DNA from: Trebonia sp963767685 | GTDB lineage: Bacteria > Actinomycetota > Actinomycetes > Streptosporangiales > Streptosporangiaceae | Reading direction: 5' to 3' | DNA length: 64,000 bases | NCBI GenBank assembly: GCA_963767685.1 | Contig: CAVYEZ010000005.1 | Location: 1,364,001 to 1,428,000, forward strand | Part shown: in pieces, positions 8,414 to 16,644 of the stretch | Position numbering within the stretch: the stretch's first letter is position 1 | Layout: every line of letters begins with the position of its first letter | Translations under genes and position numbers: made by a program | The notes under the pieces: model-generated | Seen by the model: the letters and a program-made list of their open reading frames with translations, nothing else | Databases searched by the model: none | What the model was told of the DNA's origin: nothing

Positions 8414-9031
8414 ATGAATCACCTGGACGGCGTGGACCGGCTCGCGAACACGTTCCGCGGCATGCGGCACGGCCAGAGCAAGGCGAACGAGGCCGGCGTC
8501 ATCGTCAGCACGATCGAGAGCGACCGCCGCGGTGACTACGGCCTGTCGGAGCTTGGCCTGCGGCAGGCGCGCGCCGCGGCGGATGCCTGCGGCCTGCCCG
8601 CGGACACGGTCATCTGCTCGTCGGACTTCGCCCGCGCGCGGCAGACGGCGGAGATCGTGCGGGCACGCCTCGGCGCGGCCGAGGTCATCGTCACCCCGGC
8701 CTTGCGCGAGCGGTCCTTCGGCGACCTGGAAGGCACCCCGGCGGCCGGCTACGCCAAGGTCTGGGCCGCCGACGAGGCGGGCGCCGCCCCCGTGGGGGGC
8801 GTCGAGCCCGCCGCCGCGGTGCTCGACCGGGTGACCGCGCTCGTCGCCGGGCTTGACCGGCGGTACGCGGGCCGCGGCATCCTCCTGGTGTCGCACGGCG
8901 ACCCGCTGCAGATCCTGGAGGCGGGCTTCCTGCGGCTTGACCCGTCGCGGCACCGCCGGGTGCCGCCGCTCAACACGGCGGAGATCCGCGAGCTGCGGCT
9001 GGCGGGCGAGCCGTCACGGCCCCGGCCCTGA
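8414..9031 (+). CDS. Histidine phosphatase family protein
   Basis: This 205-residue phosphoglycerate-mutase-like phosphatase has the nucleophile motif RHGQSKANE (about residues 18-26). It also has YGLSELGLRQA, VICSSDFARARQTAEI, LRERSFGDLEG and the second catalytic His in LLVSHGDPLQIL. The frame stays open upstream, but ATG 8414 is the first start that gives a compact domain. Its TGA is the first triplet of the downstream 15-bp tandem repeat. The substrate is unknown. Confidence 0.88.
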   Translation: MNHLDGVDRLANTFRGMRHGQSKANEAGVIVSTIESDRRGDYGLSELGLRQARAAADACGLPADTVICSSDFARARQTAEIVRARLGAAEVIVTPALRERSFGDLEGTPAAGYAKVWAADEAGAAPVGGVEPAAAVLDRVTALVAGLDRRYAGRGILLVSHGDPLQILEAGFLRLDPSRHRRVPPLNTAEIRELRLAGEPSRPRP

Positions 9032-9103
9032 TCGGCACGCGAATGATCAGCACGGGCCCGATCAGGACGGGCCTCATCAGAACCGGCCTGATTAGCACCT
9101 CGC
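9029..9103 (+). repeat. Five imperfect 15-bp tandem repeats
   Basis: Five consecutive 15-bp units start at 9029, 9044, 9059, 9074 and 9089. The core is close to TGATCAGNACGGGCC: TGATCGGCACGCGAA, TGATCAGCACGGGCC, CGATCAGGACGGGCC, TCATCAGAACCGGCC, TGATTAGCACCTCGC. The block fills the gap between the phosphatase and HAD genes, and the phosphatase stop codon is part of unit 1. No coding role is apparent. Confidence 0.75.
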
Positions 9104-9139
9104 CGGGCGCGGCCGGGCAGGGGGTGCAACAATTTTTAG

Positions 9140-9853
9140 ATGGACTACCCGCACGCACCCACGCCGGCTTTCCTGTTTGACCTTGACGGGACGCTGATCG
9201 ACAGCGTCTACCAGCACGTGATCGCCTGGCGGGCCGCGCTCACCGAGATCGGCATCGACCTGTCCGTCTGGCGGATCCACCGGCGGATCGGGATGAGCGG
9301 CGGGCTGTTCGTGCACGCCCTGCTGCGGGAGACCGGCCGGACGCTGTCGCCCGAGGACATCGCGGAGCTGCAGCTCGCCCACGCCGCCGAGTACCGCAAG
9401 CAGATGGGTTCGGTGACCGCGCTGCCCGGCGCGCGCGAGCTGCTCGCCGCGCTCACCGCCGCCCGCGTGCGGTGGGGCATCGCGACCAGCGGGTACGCGG
9501 CGACCGCGCGGCCCGCCCTCGAGCTGCTCGGCCTGCCGGAGGACACCCCGATGGTGACCAGAGACCTGGTACGGCACGCCAAGCCCGACCCGGACCTGTT
9601 CCTCGCCGCCGCCGCACTGCTCGGCGTGGACCCCAGGCACACCATGGTCGTGGGGGACAGCGTCTGGGACCTGCTCGCGGCGCGCCGCGCCGGGGCCCTC
9701 GGCATCGGGCTGCAGTCGGGCGGCTACGGCCGGGAGGAGCTGGAGCGGGCCGGCGCCTACCGGGTGTACGCCGACCCGGCGGAGATGCTGGCTAGGCTGG
9801 ATGAGGCCGGCGTCCGCCTGGACGAGGAGCCAGAACCGGAGCAGGGCTACTGA
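9140..9853 (+). CDS. HAD family hydrolase (phosphoglycolate-phosphatase-like)
   Basis: This 237-residue HAD phosphatase has motif I FLFDLDGTLIDS (about residues 11-22), a helical cap, motif II WGIATSGYAATARPALELL, motif III Lys in VRHAKPDPDLFL, and motif IV TMVVGDSVWDLLAARRAGA. These are all the catalytic residues of subfamily IA. The substrate is unknown, since the family includes phosphoglycolate, beta-phosphoglucomutase-like and sugar-phosphate phosphatases. It converges with the lipoprotein gene. Confidence 0.9.
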   Translation: MDYPHAPTPAFLFDLDGTLIDSVYQHVIAWRAALTEIGIDLSVWRIHRRIGMSGGLFVHALLRETGRTLSPEDIAELQLAHAAEYRKQMGSVTALPGARELLAALTAARVRWGIATSGYAATARPALELLGLPEDTPMVTRDLVRHAKPDPDLFLAAAALLGVDPRHTMVVGDSVWDLLAARRAGALGIGLQSGGYGREELERAGAYRVYADPAEMLARLDEAGVRLDEEPEPEQGY

Positions 9854-9890
9854 CGCCGGGGCGGGTGCCACCGGGCCGGGGCGGGACTCG

Positions 9891-11468
9891 CTACTGGTAG
9901 GAGATCATCACCGGGGCGGGCGTCTCCGCCATCGTTTGCCGGGGCGTGAGCATCGGGTGGTCCTTGACGAGGAAGTTCTTCCAGCCGAAGAACACGCCGC
10001 GCGGCGCCGCCGCGGTGACCGCGTTCCACGTGCCCTGCTTCACCCCGGGCGTGCCCTGCCCGTCCATGTGGATGACGATCGACAGGTCGTCGTGGCTGGT
10101 GTCCAGGTACCGCTCGCCGGTGAGCATCGCGAGCTGGAACTGGTGCAGCACCAGGAGCTTCTGCGGCAGGTCATGCCGGGCGGTCAGCGCCGCGAGCCAG
10201 CTGACCACGCTGTTGACCTCGCTGATGTCGACGTGGCCGATCTGCCGTAGCGGCTTCTGCCCCGGCTGCAGCTTCCACTCGGCGTCGAGGGCCAGGCCGA
10301 CGTCGGGCAGCGCGAGGAGCGACTCGTAGTGCTCGGCCTGGGCGAGCAGGCTGGCCCGCCCCGGCTGCAGGTCGAGCACGACGTACAGGCCGTCCGCGGT
10401 GGCCTGCCGCACCCAGGGCAGCAGCTCGGACACGGGGGTCTCATACGAGTAGGTGCGGTCGGGGCCCGGTGACGCCTCCGCCACCGTGGCGATGATCTCG
10501 AAGGCGGGGACGACGGGGACCCGGCTGAGCGGCCGGTAGGCGACGGCCATCTGCCGCGCCCGGGCGATGCTCGCCGACAGGTCCTGCCGGCCGAGCACGC
10601 CGAGGCCCGGCGTTCCCGGGTGCCCGTAGAGCGCCACGAGCCGGTGCCCGGGGAACAGGACCTGCCCGCCGCCCGGCAGCTGGCGCCCGGTCTCCGCGAC
10701 GGCGATCCGGCCGGCCAGGCGGCTGGCGGGGCCGAACTGGGCGCCGACGGCGACGACCTGGTCCGGCCGCAGCCGGGCCAGCGCGGTGACCGCCGCCGGG
10801 TCCGTCCGCGGGTCGGTGCCCGTCACGTCGACCACGGCCGCGCCGGCCGACCGCGCCGTGCCGGTGACGGCCGCGATCGAGGCGGACGACGGGCTCGACG
10901 CGGCGGGGGCGGTGCCGTCGGCCGGGACCAGGACCGCGAGCCGACTGAGCGGTGCCGGGGCGCGCGTCGCGGGCAGGGACGCGGGCTTCCCGACCACCTT
11001 CACGCCGGGCAGCGCCGTCGCCAGCTTGCCCGGCCAGGCCGCGGGCAGCCCCTCGGTCAGCACCGCGACCGGGTGGAACGCCCGGACCGAGGCAGCCAGC
11101 CGGGCCAGGGACTTGGCGGTGAACGGAGAGGCGAGCAGCAGCGGCGCGTGCGCGGCGCTGGCGTCAGCCCCGGCCACCCGGACCGCGGGGCCCGCGGTAC
11201 CCGACACCACCACGACGGGGGCGCGGGCAAACAGCGCGCGCGCGAACGCGGCGGTGAGCGCGCCCGGTCCCGTGTCCGCCAGGACGGAACCCGCGGTCAC
11301 CGGGGCCCGGGTCACCGCGACCGGCAGCGACATGGTTCCCGCCCGCAGCGCGGCGGCCGCCGTGGCGGGACCCGCGGAGGCCGAACCGGGCGAGGCGGCC
11401 GACGCGGAGCACGCCGCGAGGACGCCTACCGCGGCCGCGATACCCAACATTTCCAATCGCCGACGCAC
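9891..11468 (-). CDS. Large secreted lipoprotein, function unknown
   Basis: This 525-residue protein starts with a lipoprotein signal peptide (MRRRLEMLGIAAAVGVLAACSASAA; lipobox LAAC at residues 17-20). Residues about 30-270 are an Ala/Val-rich alternating fold (APVVVVSGTAGPAV, FHPVAVLTEGLP) faintly like cell-wall-binding type 2 repeats. Residues about 300-525 look like a TIM-barrel hydrolase (VPVVPAFEIIATVAEA, GLYVVLDLQPG, VGLALDAEWKL, DLSIVIHMDGQG, GVFFGWKNF). Both domain readings are inference from pattern. Extracytoplasmic location is well supported. Confidence 0.75.
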   Translation of the reverse strand: MRRRLEMLGIAAAVGVLAACSASAASPGSASAGPATAAAALRAGTMSLPVAVTRAPVTAGSVLADTGPGALTAAFARALFARAPVVVVSGTAGPAVRVAGADASAAHAPLLLASPFTAKSLARLAASVRAFHPVAVLTEGLPAAWPGKLATALPGVKVVGKPASLPATRAPAPLSRLAVLVPADGTAPAASSPSSASIAAVTGTARSAGAAVVDVTGTDPRTDPAAVTALARLRPDQVVAVGAQFGPASRLAGRIAVAETGRQLPGGGQVLFPGHRLVALYGHPGTPGLGVLGRQDLSASIARARQMAVAYRPLSRVPVVPAFEIIATVAEASPGPDRTYSYETPVSELLPWVRQATADGLYVVLDLQPGRASLLAQAEHYESLLALPDVGLALDAEWKLQPGQKPLRQIGHVDISEVNSVVSWLAALTARHDLPQKLLVLHQFQLAMLTGERYLDTSHDDLSIVIHMDGQGTPGVKQGTWNAVTAAAPRGVFFGWKNFLVKDHPMLTPRQTMAETPAPVMISYQ

Positions 11469-11642
11469 AGCTACTGGTTACCTCATTAAATAGCCCGATG
11501 TGGGGACATTCCGCGATCTATCCGCTATGACGGCCGGAGCCGCCGACCGGTTGGGCCGTAAGCGCCGCTAGATTGGCTGTGCCGGCGTAAGAGCGTGAAC
11601 AGGTTACGACTTTCTGAGGCCGCAATCACGGAAGGTGACCGC

Positions 11643-12236
11643 TTGGGCGAGTCGGGGATCGCGTACCGGCTGCTCGACGGCGGCGAGGCCAGTGAGCGCG
11701 ACGCTGACCTGCTGGCGCTGGCCGGCGAGGTCCACGGGAACGCGGGCGACCCGGCACCAGCGCAGCAGGCCCGGGCGCGGCGGGCCCGGGTATGGCGGCG
11801 GCAGCCGGGCTTCGCGCTCGCGGAGGCACGGCACGGCGGCTACCTGGTCGGCTATGCCTCCGGGATGCCGCTGCGGCCCTCCACCTCCTGGTGGCGGGGA
11901 CTGACCACGCCGCTGCCGCCCGACGTTACGGCCGAGCACCCCGGCCGCACGTTCGCGCTGACCGAACTGCTGGTGCGCGCCTCCTGGCGGCGGCAGGGCA
12001 TCGGCCGGGAGCTTTACGAGCTCCTGCTCCGCGGCCGCCTGGAGGAGCGGGCCGCCGTGACGGTCCCGCCCGGCGCGGCCGCCGCGCAGGCCGCCTTCCG
12101 GTCGTGGGGCTGGCGGAAGGTCGCGCGCACCCGGGGCGAAGAGGCCGGGCTCGACGTGACGGGCGCCCCGGTCCTCGACGTCCTCGTCATCGACCTGCCG
12201 CTGCCGGCCCGAAGCGGTGACTGGTGGGCAGGATGA
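11643..12236 (+). CDS. GNAT family N-acetyltransferase
   Basis: The acetyl-CoA binding core is plain: FALTELLVRASWRRQGIGRELYELLLRGR, with the Q/R-x-x-G-x-G/A signature RRQGIG. The preceding strands (GGYLVGYASGMPL) and final sheet (APVLDVLVIDLPL) complete a GNAT fold of about 197 residues. The acceptor substrate is unknown. The frame is open from a GTG at 11595, but TTG 11643 has GGAAGGTG 5 bases upstream and starts just before the fold, so it was preferred. It converges with the adenylate kinase gene. Confidence 0.75.
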   Translation: MGESGIAYRLLDGGEASERDADLLALAGEVHGNAGDPAPAQQARARRARVWRRQPGFALAEARHGGYLVGYASGMPLRPSTSWWRGLTTPLPPDVTAEHPGRTFALTELLVRASWRRQGIGRELYELLLRGRLEERAAVTVPPGAAAAQAAFRSWGWRKVARTRGEEAGLDVTGAPVLDVLVIDLPLPARSGDWWAG

Positions 12237-12249
12237 CCGGGCGGCGGTC

Positions 12250-12819
12250 CTAGCGCTTGATGCGGTCGAGCGCCGCGAAGATCTCGTCGCTCACGACGTC
12301 GATCGGGCCGGCGGCGTCGATCTTGACCAGGATGCCGCGCGCCGCGTAGTAGTCCACCAGCGGCTGGGTGTGCTCCGCGTACACCGCGAGGCGGTGGCGC
12401 GCGACCGCCTCCGAGTCGTCCGTGCGGTGCTCGCCGCGGCCGGTGAGACGCCCGATGAGGACGTCCGCCGGCGCGTCGAGGTACACCACCGCCTGCGCGC
12501 TGACATTGGCTTCACGGCCAATACCGGCCGCCGCTTCGGCCTGCTCAAGCGTGCGCGGGAACCCGTCGAGTACGTAGCCGCCGCTCTGCTCCGCGGCGGT
12601 CACCACCCGGTCCTTGACCAGGCTGAGCACCAGGTCGTCAGGTACCAGGTCGCCGCGGTCCAGGTAGCCGCTGAGCTCCTTGCCGAGCGGCGTCTGCCGC
12701 GCCACCTCGTCGCGGAAGATGTCGCCGCTGGCGATGTGCGGCACCCCGTACCTGGCGGCGATCCGCTCGCCCTGCGTTCCCTTCCCCGCACCGGGCGGGG
12801 CAAGCATGATGACGCGCAT
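12250..12819 (-). CDS. adk: Adenylate kinase (short-lid type)
   Basis: This 189-residue kinase interconverts ATP + AMP and 2 ADP. It has the P-loop MLAPPGAGKGTQ at the N-terminus, the AMP-binding SGDIFRDEV and GYVLDGFPRTLEQAEA, and a short LID between GRLTGRGEHRTDD and VYAEHTQPLVDYY without zinc cysteines. ATG 12819 was chosen: GGAGGGACC lies upstream and the P-loop begins at once. The gene stands alone here rather than in a secY-adk-map ribosomal operon, where the housekeeping copy normally lies, so it may be a paralogue. Confidence 0.88.
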   Translation of the reverse strand: MRVIMLAPPGAGKGTQGERIAARYGVPHIASGDIFRDEVARQTPLGKELSGYLDRGDLVPDDLVLSLVKDRVVTAAEQSGGYVLDGFPRTLEQAEAAAGIGREANVSAQAVVYLDAPADVLIGRLTGRGEHRTDDSEAVARHRLAVYAEHTQPLVDYYAARGILVKIDAAGPIDVVSDEIFAALDRIKR

Positions 12820-12911
12820 GAGATAGGTCCCTCCGGAGTGCGTTATCGCCGCCGGTGGCCAGTTTGCCATGCCCCTCCCGGCGCGCAGGAGGTGGCCAGG
12901 TGAAACACGCT

Positions 12912-12949
12912 CCCGTTCGGGATAATGGGCTTGAGTTTTTCCGAACGGG
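12912..12949. promoter_or_regulatory. Inverted repeat between adk and rlmA-like genes
   Basis: CCCGTTCGG (12912-12920) and CCGAACGGG (12941-12949) form a perfect 9-bp inverted repeat around a 20-base spacer, in the divergent promoter region. The left arm begins a 14-base string, CCGTTCGGGATAAT, that recurs at 46043-46056. It could be an operator or a leader hairpin. Confidence 0.45.
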
Positions 12950-12983
12950 CCGTTGATGACTCGCCCCGGATAAGCTTCCCGCC

Positions 12984-13892
12984 ATGAGTGGCAGGCCCGG
13001 CTCCGCCCCGGTGCCCGGCCGGCACCGGACGCTCGCCGCCGTGGCGGCCCACGTCCGCTGCCCCGTCTGCGCCGGGCCCGTCGTGGTGGGCGATGAGCAG
13101 GTCAGCTGCGGCCGGGGGCACCGCTTCAACATCGCGCGCCAGGGCTACGTCAGCCTGACCAGCGGGCGGGGCGGCCCGGGCACCGGCGACAGCGCCGCGA
13201 TGGTGCTCGCGCGCGAGGCGTTCCTCGGCGCCGGGCACTACCAGCCGGTCGCGGACGCGCTGAGCGCCCTCGCGGCGCAGGCTTTCGAAGCACGGGCCGT
13301 CGAAGCGCGGGCCGACCAGGGCGGTCCCGGCCTCGTGCTCGACCTGGCCGGCGGCACCGGCTACTACCTCGCCCGGGTGCTCGACGCGCTGGACGGCCGC
13401 CTCGGCGCGTGCCTCGACCTGTCCGCGCCCGCGCTGCGCCGCGCCGCCCGGGCGCACCCCCGCGCCGCGGCCCTCGGCGCCGACGCCTGGCAGCGCCTGC
13501 CGCTCGCCGACGGCTGCGCGGCGGTGGTGCTGAGCGTCTTCGGGCCGCGCAACCCGGCGGAGATCCGCCGGGTCCTGGCGCCGGGCGGCACGCTGATCGT
13601 CGCCGTCCCTGGTCCCGACCACCTCAGCGAGGCCCGCCGGTCACTCGGCCTGATCGGCATCGACGACCGCAAGTCCGCGCGGCTCGCGGACGCCTACGGT
13701 GACTACGCGAGCACGGCGGTGACCGCGGTGCGCTACGAGCTGCGCCTCGGCCACGCTGGCCTGACCGACCTCGTCGCGATGGGCCCGAGCGCTCGGCACA
13801 TCGGCGCGGACGCCCTGGCGGCCCGGGTGGCCACGCTGCCCGCCCCGGTCCCGGTCACCGTGGACGTGCAGGTCAGGAGCTACCAGGGGTAA
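12984..13892 (+). CDS. rlmA: 23S rRNA (guanine-N1)-methyltransferase, RlmA family
   Basis: This 302-residue protein has the RlmA layout. A zinc-binding head, VRCPVCAGPVVVGDEQVSC followed by GRGHRFNIARQGYVSL, carries the Cys/Cys/Cys/His ligands. The SAM motif is LVLDLAGGTGYYLARVL and motif IV is VVLSVFGPRNPAEIRRVL, with MGPSARH near the C-terminus. The family methylates N1 of G745 or G748 in helix 35 of 23S rRNA, and some members (TlrB type) confer macrolide resistance in producers. Which guanine is modified here cannot be told. Confidence 0.87.
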   Translation: MSGRPGSAPVPGRHRTLAAVAAHVRCPVCAGPVVVGDEQVSCGRGHRFNIARQGYVSLTSGRGGPGTGDSAAMVLAREAFLGAGHYQPVADALSALAAQAFEARAVEARADQGGPGLVLDLAGGTGYYLARVLDALDGRLGACLDLSAPALRRAARAHPRAAALGADAWQRLPLADGCAAVVLSVFGPRNPAEIRRVLAPGGTLIVAVPGPDHLSEARRSLGLIGIDDRKSARLADAYGDYASTAVTAVRYELRLGHAGLTDLVAMGPSARHIGADALAARVATLPAPVPVTVDVQVRSYQG

Positions 13893-13910
13893 TACGCGGA
13901 CGGGGAACTA

Positions 13911-13922
13911 TCTACTTGTAGA
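13911..13922. promoter_or_regulatory. Small palindrome before the MarR gene
   Basis: TCTACTTGTAGA is a 12-bp perfect dyad (TCTAC / GTAGA around TT), 14 bases upstream of the MarR start. Its size and position suit a MarR dimer site overlapping the promoter or transcription start. Confidence 0.5.
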
Positions 13923-13936
13923 CGTACCATGGCAGC

Positions 13937-14431
13937 ATGACGTCCGTCGCAGCGCCGATACCCGGGCGAGACGTGCTCGACCTCAGCTTCCTGCTGAACC
14001 ACACCGCGCACGTCCTGGCCACCCGGATGAGCAGCGCCTTCGCCGAGATCGGGATCACGCCCCGTGACTACTGCGTGCTCGCGCACGCGATGAGCGGCCA
14101 GTACACGCAGATCGAGCTCGCGAAGCTTTCTGACCTGGACAAGACCACGATGCTCAACACGATGGACTACCTCGAGCGGGAGGGCTACGCCGAGCGGACG
14201 CCGTCGCCCGCCGACCGGCGGGCCAGGATCATCACGGTCACCCCGGCCAGCGCCGGCCTGGTCGACGCGGGCCACGAGATCGCCGACCGGGTGCACCGGG
14301 AGGTGCTCGACGCGCTGCCAGAAGGACAGCGGGAGGCCTTCACCGGCGCGCTGAACATGCTCGTCGCGGGGCCGCTGGCCGACGCCGGGCCGCTGGAGCG
14401 GCCCGTGCGCCGCGCCCGCGTTCCCAGCTAG
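13937..14431 (+). CDS. MarR family transcriptional regulator
   Basis: This 164-residue MarR winged-helix protein has ITPRDYCVLAHAMSGQYTQIELAKLSDLDKTTMLNTMDYLEREGYAER with wing PSPADRRARIITVTPAS at about residues 40-110, flanked by dimerisation helices. The gene directly precedes a DHA2 drug-efflux transporter, a frequent pairing in which MarR represses the pump until a phenolic or drug ligand binds. Confidence 0.92.
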   Translation: MTSVAAPIPGRDVLDLSFLLNHTAHVLATRMSSAFAEIGITPRDYCVLAHAMSGQYTQIELAKLSDLDKTTMLNTMDYLEREGYAERTPSPADRRARIITVTPASAGLVDAGHEIADRVHREVLDALPEGQREAFTGALNMLVAGPLADAGPLERPVRRARVPS

Positions 14432-14463
14432 GATAATTTTAGATTGTCCACTTTTAGATTATC
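14432..14463. promoter_or_regulatory. Operator-like repeats between MarR and MFS genes
   Basis: Two exact copies of TTTTAGATT (14437-14445 and 14452-14460) lie 15 bases apart inside an outer dyad, GATAAT (14432-14437) and ATTATC (14458-14463). This AT-rich block sits between the MarR stop and the transporter start and is probably a promoter/operator for the pump. Confidence 0.5.
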
Positions 14464-14506
14464 TGTTACGGTCTCTCTAACGGCTGGTTCCGACCTTGGA
14501 GAGATC

Positions 14507-15991
14507 ATGTTCCGCAGTCAAACCCCGGCGCCGGCGCCCGTGCGCTCCGCGGCGCGTCGCCGGCTGGCGCTCGTCATCTTGTGCGCGGCGACGCTCATGG
14601 TCATCCTTGACGGGACGATCGTGACCGTGGCGCTGCCCGCCATCCAGGCGGACCTCGGCTTCTCCGCCCACAGCCTGAGCTGGGTAATGACCATCTACCA
14701 GGTCGCATTCGGCGGGCTGCTGCTGCTCAGCGGCAGGCTCGGCGACTTGTTCGGCCGGAAGCGGATGTTCCTCACCGGGATCGCGGTCTTCGTCGCCGCG
14801 TCGCTCGCGTGCGGGCTCGCGGCCGGCCCGGGGATGCTCATCGCGGCCCGCTTCGTCCAGGGCGCCGGGGCGGCGCTGGTCACGGCCGTCACCCTCGGCA
14901 TGATCGTTAGGCTGTTCGACGAGCCGGCCGAGCAGGGCCGGGCGATCGGCGGGTTCGCGTTCACCGGCGCCGTCGGCGCGTCCGCCGGGCTGATCATCGG
15001 CGGCCTGCTCGTGGAGTACGCGAGCTGGCACTGGATCTTCTTCGTGAACCTGCCGGTCGGGTTCGCCGCCTGGCTCGCGGCGGCCCGGGTACTGCCCGCC
15101 GACCAGGACGCGCTGTCAGTTCTCGGGGGCCTGCGGGCGGGCGCGGACTGGCCGGGCGCCGCCTTCGTGACCGGCGGCGTCATGCTGGCGGTGCTCTCGA
15201 TCGCCTCGCCCGCGGACTGGTGGACGGCCCTGCTCGCGGTCGCGCTGCTCGCCGCCTTCGCCGTCAGGCAGGCCACCGCGCGGACGCCGCTGCTCCCGCC
15301 CCGCGTCCTGCGCTCGCGCAACGTGGTCGGCGCCAACCTCGCCCAGTTGCTGGTCATCGGCGCGGCGATGGGGTTCCAGGTCATCGTGACCCTGTACCTG
15401 CAGCGCGCGCTCGGCTTCGGCCCCGCGGCCGCCGGGCTCGGGTTCGCCCCGACCGCCGTCGTGATCGCCGTCGTCTCGCTCGGCCTGTCGGCGCGGCTCA
15501 CGGTGCGCTTCGGCGCCCGCAGGCTGCTGCTCGCCGGCCTCGTCATGATCACGGTCGCGCTCGTCCTGCTGACCCAGGTCCCCGCCCACGCCGCCTACGC
15601 CACGGACCTGCTGCCGGTGTTCCTCCTGTTCGGCGTCGGCGGCGGGCTGACCCTGCCGGCCGTGACCACGCTCGGCATGTCAGGCGCGACCGACGCGGAC
15701 GCCGGGGTCATCTCCGGCGCGTTCAACACGATGCAGCAGGCCGGCGGCGCGCTCGGCGTCGCGCTGCTGACGGCCCTCGCGGCCTCCCGCACCGGGGCCG
15801 GGACCTCCGCGCAGGCGCTGACCAGCGGGTACCACCTCGCTTGGGCGGTCGGCGCGGTCCTCGGCGTCGCCTCCATCGCGGTGGCCGCGGTCGTGCTCCG
15901 CGAGCGGCGGCCGTCAGCTACGGGCGCGCTGACAGATTCGGGCGCCGCCCTCCCTGACCTAGCGTCATGCGCGAGCGATCACCGCTCGTGA
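14507..15991 (+). CDS. MFS drug efflux transporter, DHA2 family (EmrB/QacA type)
   Basis: This 494-residue membrane protein has about 14 hydrophobic segments, the DHA2 number. TM1 is VILCAATLMVILDGTIVTVAL (DGTIV is the DHA2 TM1 motif), motif A is SGRLGDLFGRKRMF, and motif C is FTGAVGASAGLIIGG. ATG 14507 was chosen over an upstream in-frame start because GGAGAG precedes it. It presumably exports hydrophobic toxins by proton antiport under MarR control. A small GAGCG/CGCTC hairpin overlaps the stop codon. Confidence 0.92.
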   Translation: MFRSQTPAPAPVRSAARRRLALVILCAATLMVILDGTIVTVALPAIQADLGFSAHSLSWVMTIYQVAFGGLLLLSGRLGDLFGRKRMFLTGIAVFVAASLACGLAAGPGMLIAARFVQGAGAALVTAVTLGMIVRLFDEPAEQGRAIGGFAFTGAVGASAGLIIGGLLVEYASWHWIFFVNLPVGFAAWLAAARVLPADQDALSVLGGLRAGADWPGAAFVTGGVMLAVLSIASPADWWTALLAVALLAAFAVRQATARTPLLPPRVLRSRNVVGANLAQLLVIGAAMGFQVIVTLYLQRALGFGPAAAGLGFAPTAVVIAVVSLGLSARLTVRFGARRLLLAGLVMITVALVLLTQVPAHAAYATDLLPVFLLFGVGGGLTLPAVTTLGMSGATDADAGVISGAFNTMQQAGGALGVALLTALAASRTGAGTSAQALTSGYHLAWAVGAVLGVASIAVAAVVLRERRPSATGALTDSGAALPDLASCASDHRS

Positions 15992-16039
15992 GGGTGGCGC
16001 GAAACGTCCGGCGAGGCGGGAAAGTGCCTGGTCAAGTGC

Positions 16040-16576
16040 TCAGCCCGCCGGGCTGACGGCGCGGCGGCGCTGCCGGTGGTTCGCCACGTTGACCTGGTTG
16101 GCGCAGCGGACCGCGCAGAAATGACGGCGCCCGTTACGTGAGGTGTCGAAGAACGCCACGTCACAGCCGGCCCGGTCACATACGCCAAGGCGGCCGCCGG
16201 CACCACCGTCGATCACGTGCGCCAGGCCACCCGCGGTCAGCGCCCGCACCCGCGCCGCGAGTCCCGTCGTGAGGGACGCGTAGTGCAGGTGGTAGGGCAT
16301 GTCGGGGCCGTGGCTGACTAGCCGGGGGCGGCAGTCGGCGGCGACGAGCAGCGCGTCGGCGAGCGTCGCCTTGTCGGCCACCGGGCCGGCCGCGAAGACC
16401 GCGCGCAGCCGGGCCGCCCACGGCCGCAGCGCGGCCAGGTCCGCCGCCGTTCCCGTCGGCTCGTGCACGTCGTGGCGGTGCAGCTCCGCGGCGAGCGCGG
16501 CCATGCCGGGAGCCGGGTGGTTGACCAGCCAGACGGCGATGCGCGCGCCCGCCACCGTGTAAGTGTTGAACTGCAT
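16040..16576 (-). CDS. ABATE/CGNR zinc-finger family protein
   Basis: This 178-residue protein has the two-part structure of the actinobacterial ABATE + zf-CGNR family. The N-terminal helical ligand-like domain is ALRPWAARLRAVFAAG...LVSHGPDMPYHLHYAS. The C-terminal zinc finger is GVCDRAGCDVAFFDTSRNGRRHFCAVRC. The usual CGNR tetrad reads CANQ here while all four cysteines are kept. Members are putative transcription regulators. It is divergent from the EamA transporter and may control it. Confidence 0.82.
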   Translation of the reverse strand: MQFNTYTVAGARIAVWLVNHPAPGMAALAAELHRHDVHEPTGTAADLAALRPWAARLRAVFAAGPVADKATLADALLVAADCRPRLVSHGPDMPYHLHYASLTTGLAARVRALTAGGLAHVIDGGAGGRLGVCDRAGCDVAFFDTSRNGRRHFCAVRCANQVNVANHRQRRRAVSPAG

Positions 16577-16644
16577 AAGGTCATTACAGCAGACTGGGCC
16601 GCAGTAGGCAGGCGGGGAACCCGCCAAGGCGACCAGGAGGACCG

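Noticed and set aside
9029..9103. CRISPR-like array
   Set aside because: The 15-bp units abut without spacers and are imperfect, so this is a simple tandem repeat.
10620..11489. Long open frame (289 codons) antisense to the 525-residue lipoprotein gene
   Set aside because: Arg/Gly-rich translation without domains; a mirror of high-G+C third-position bias in a well-supported lipoprotein gene.
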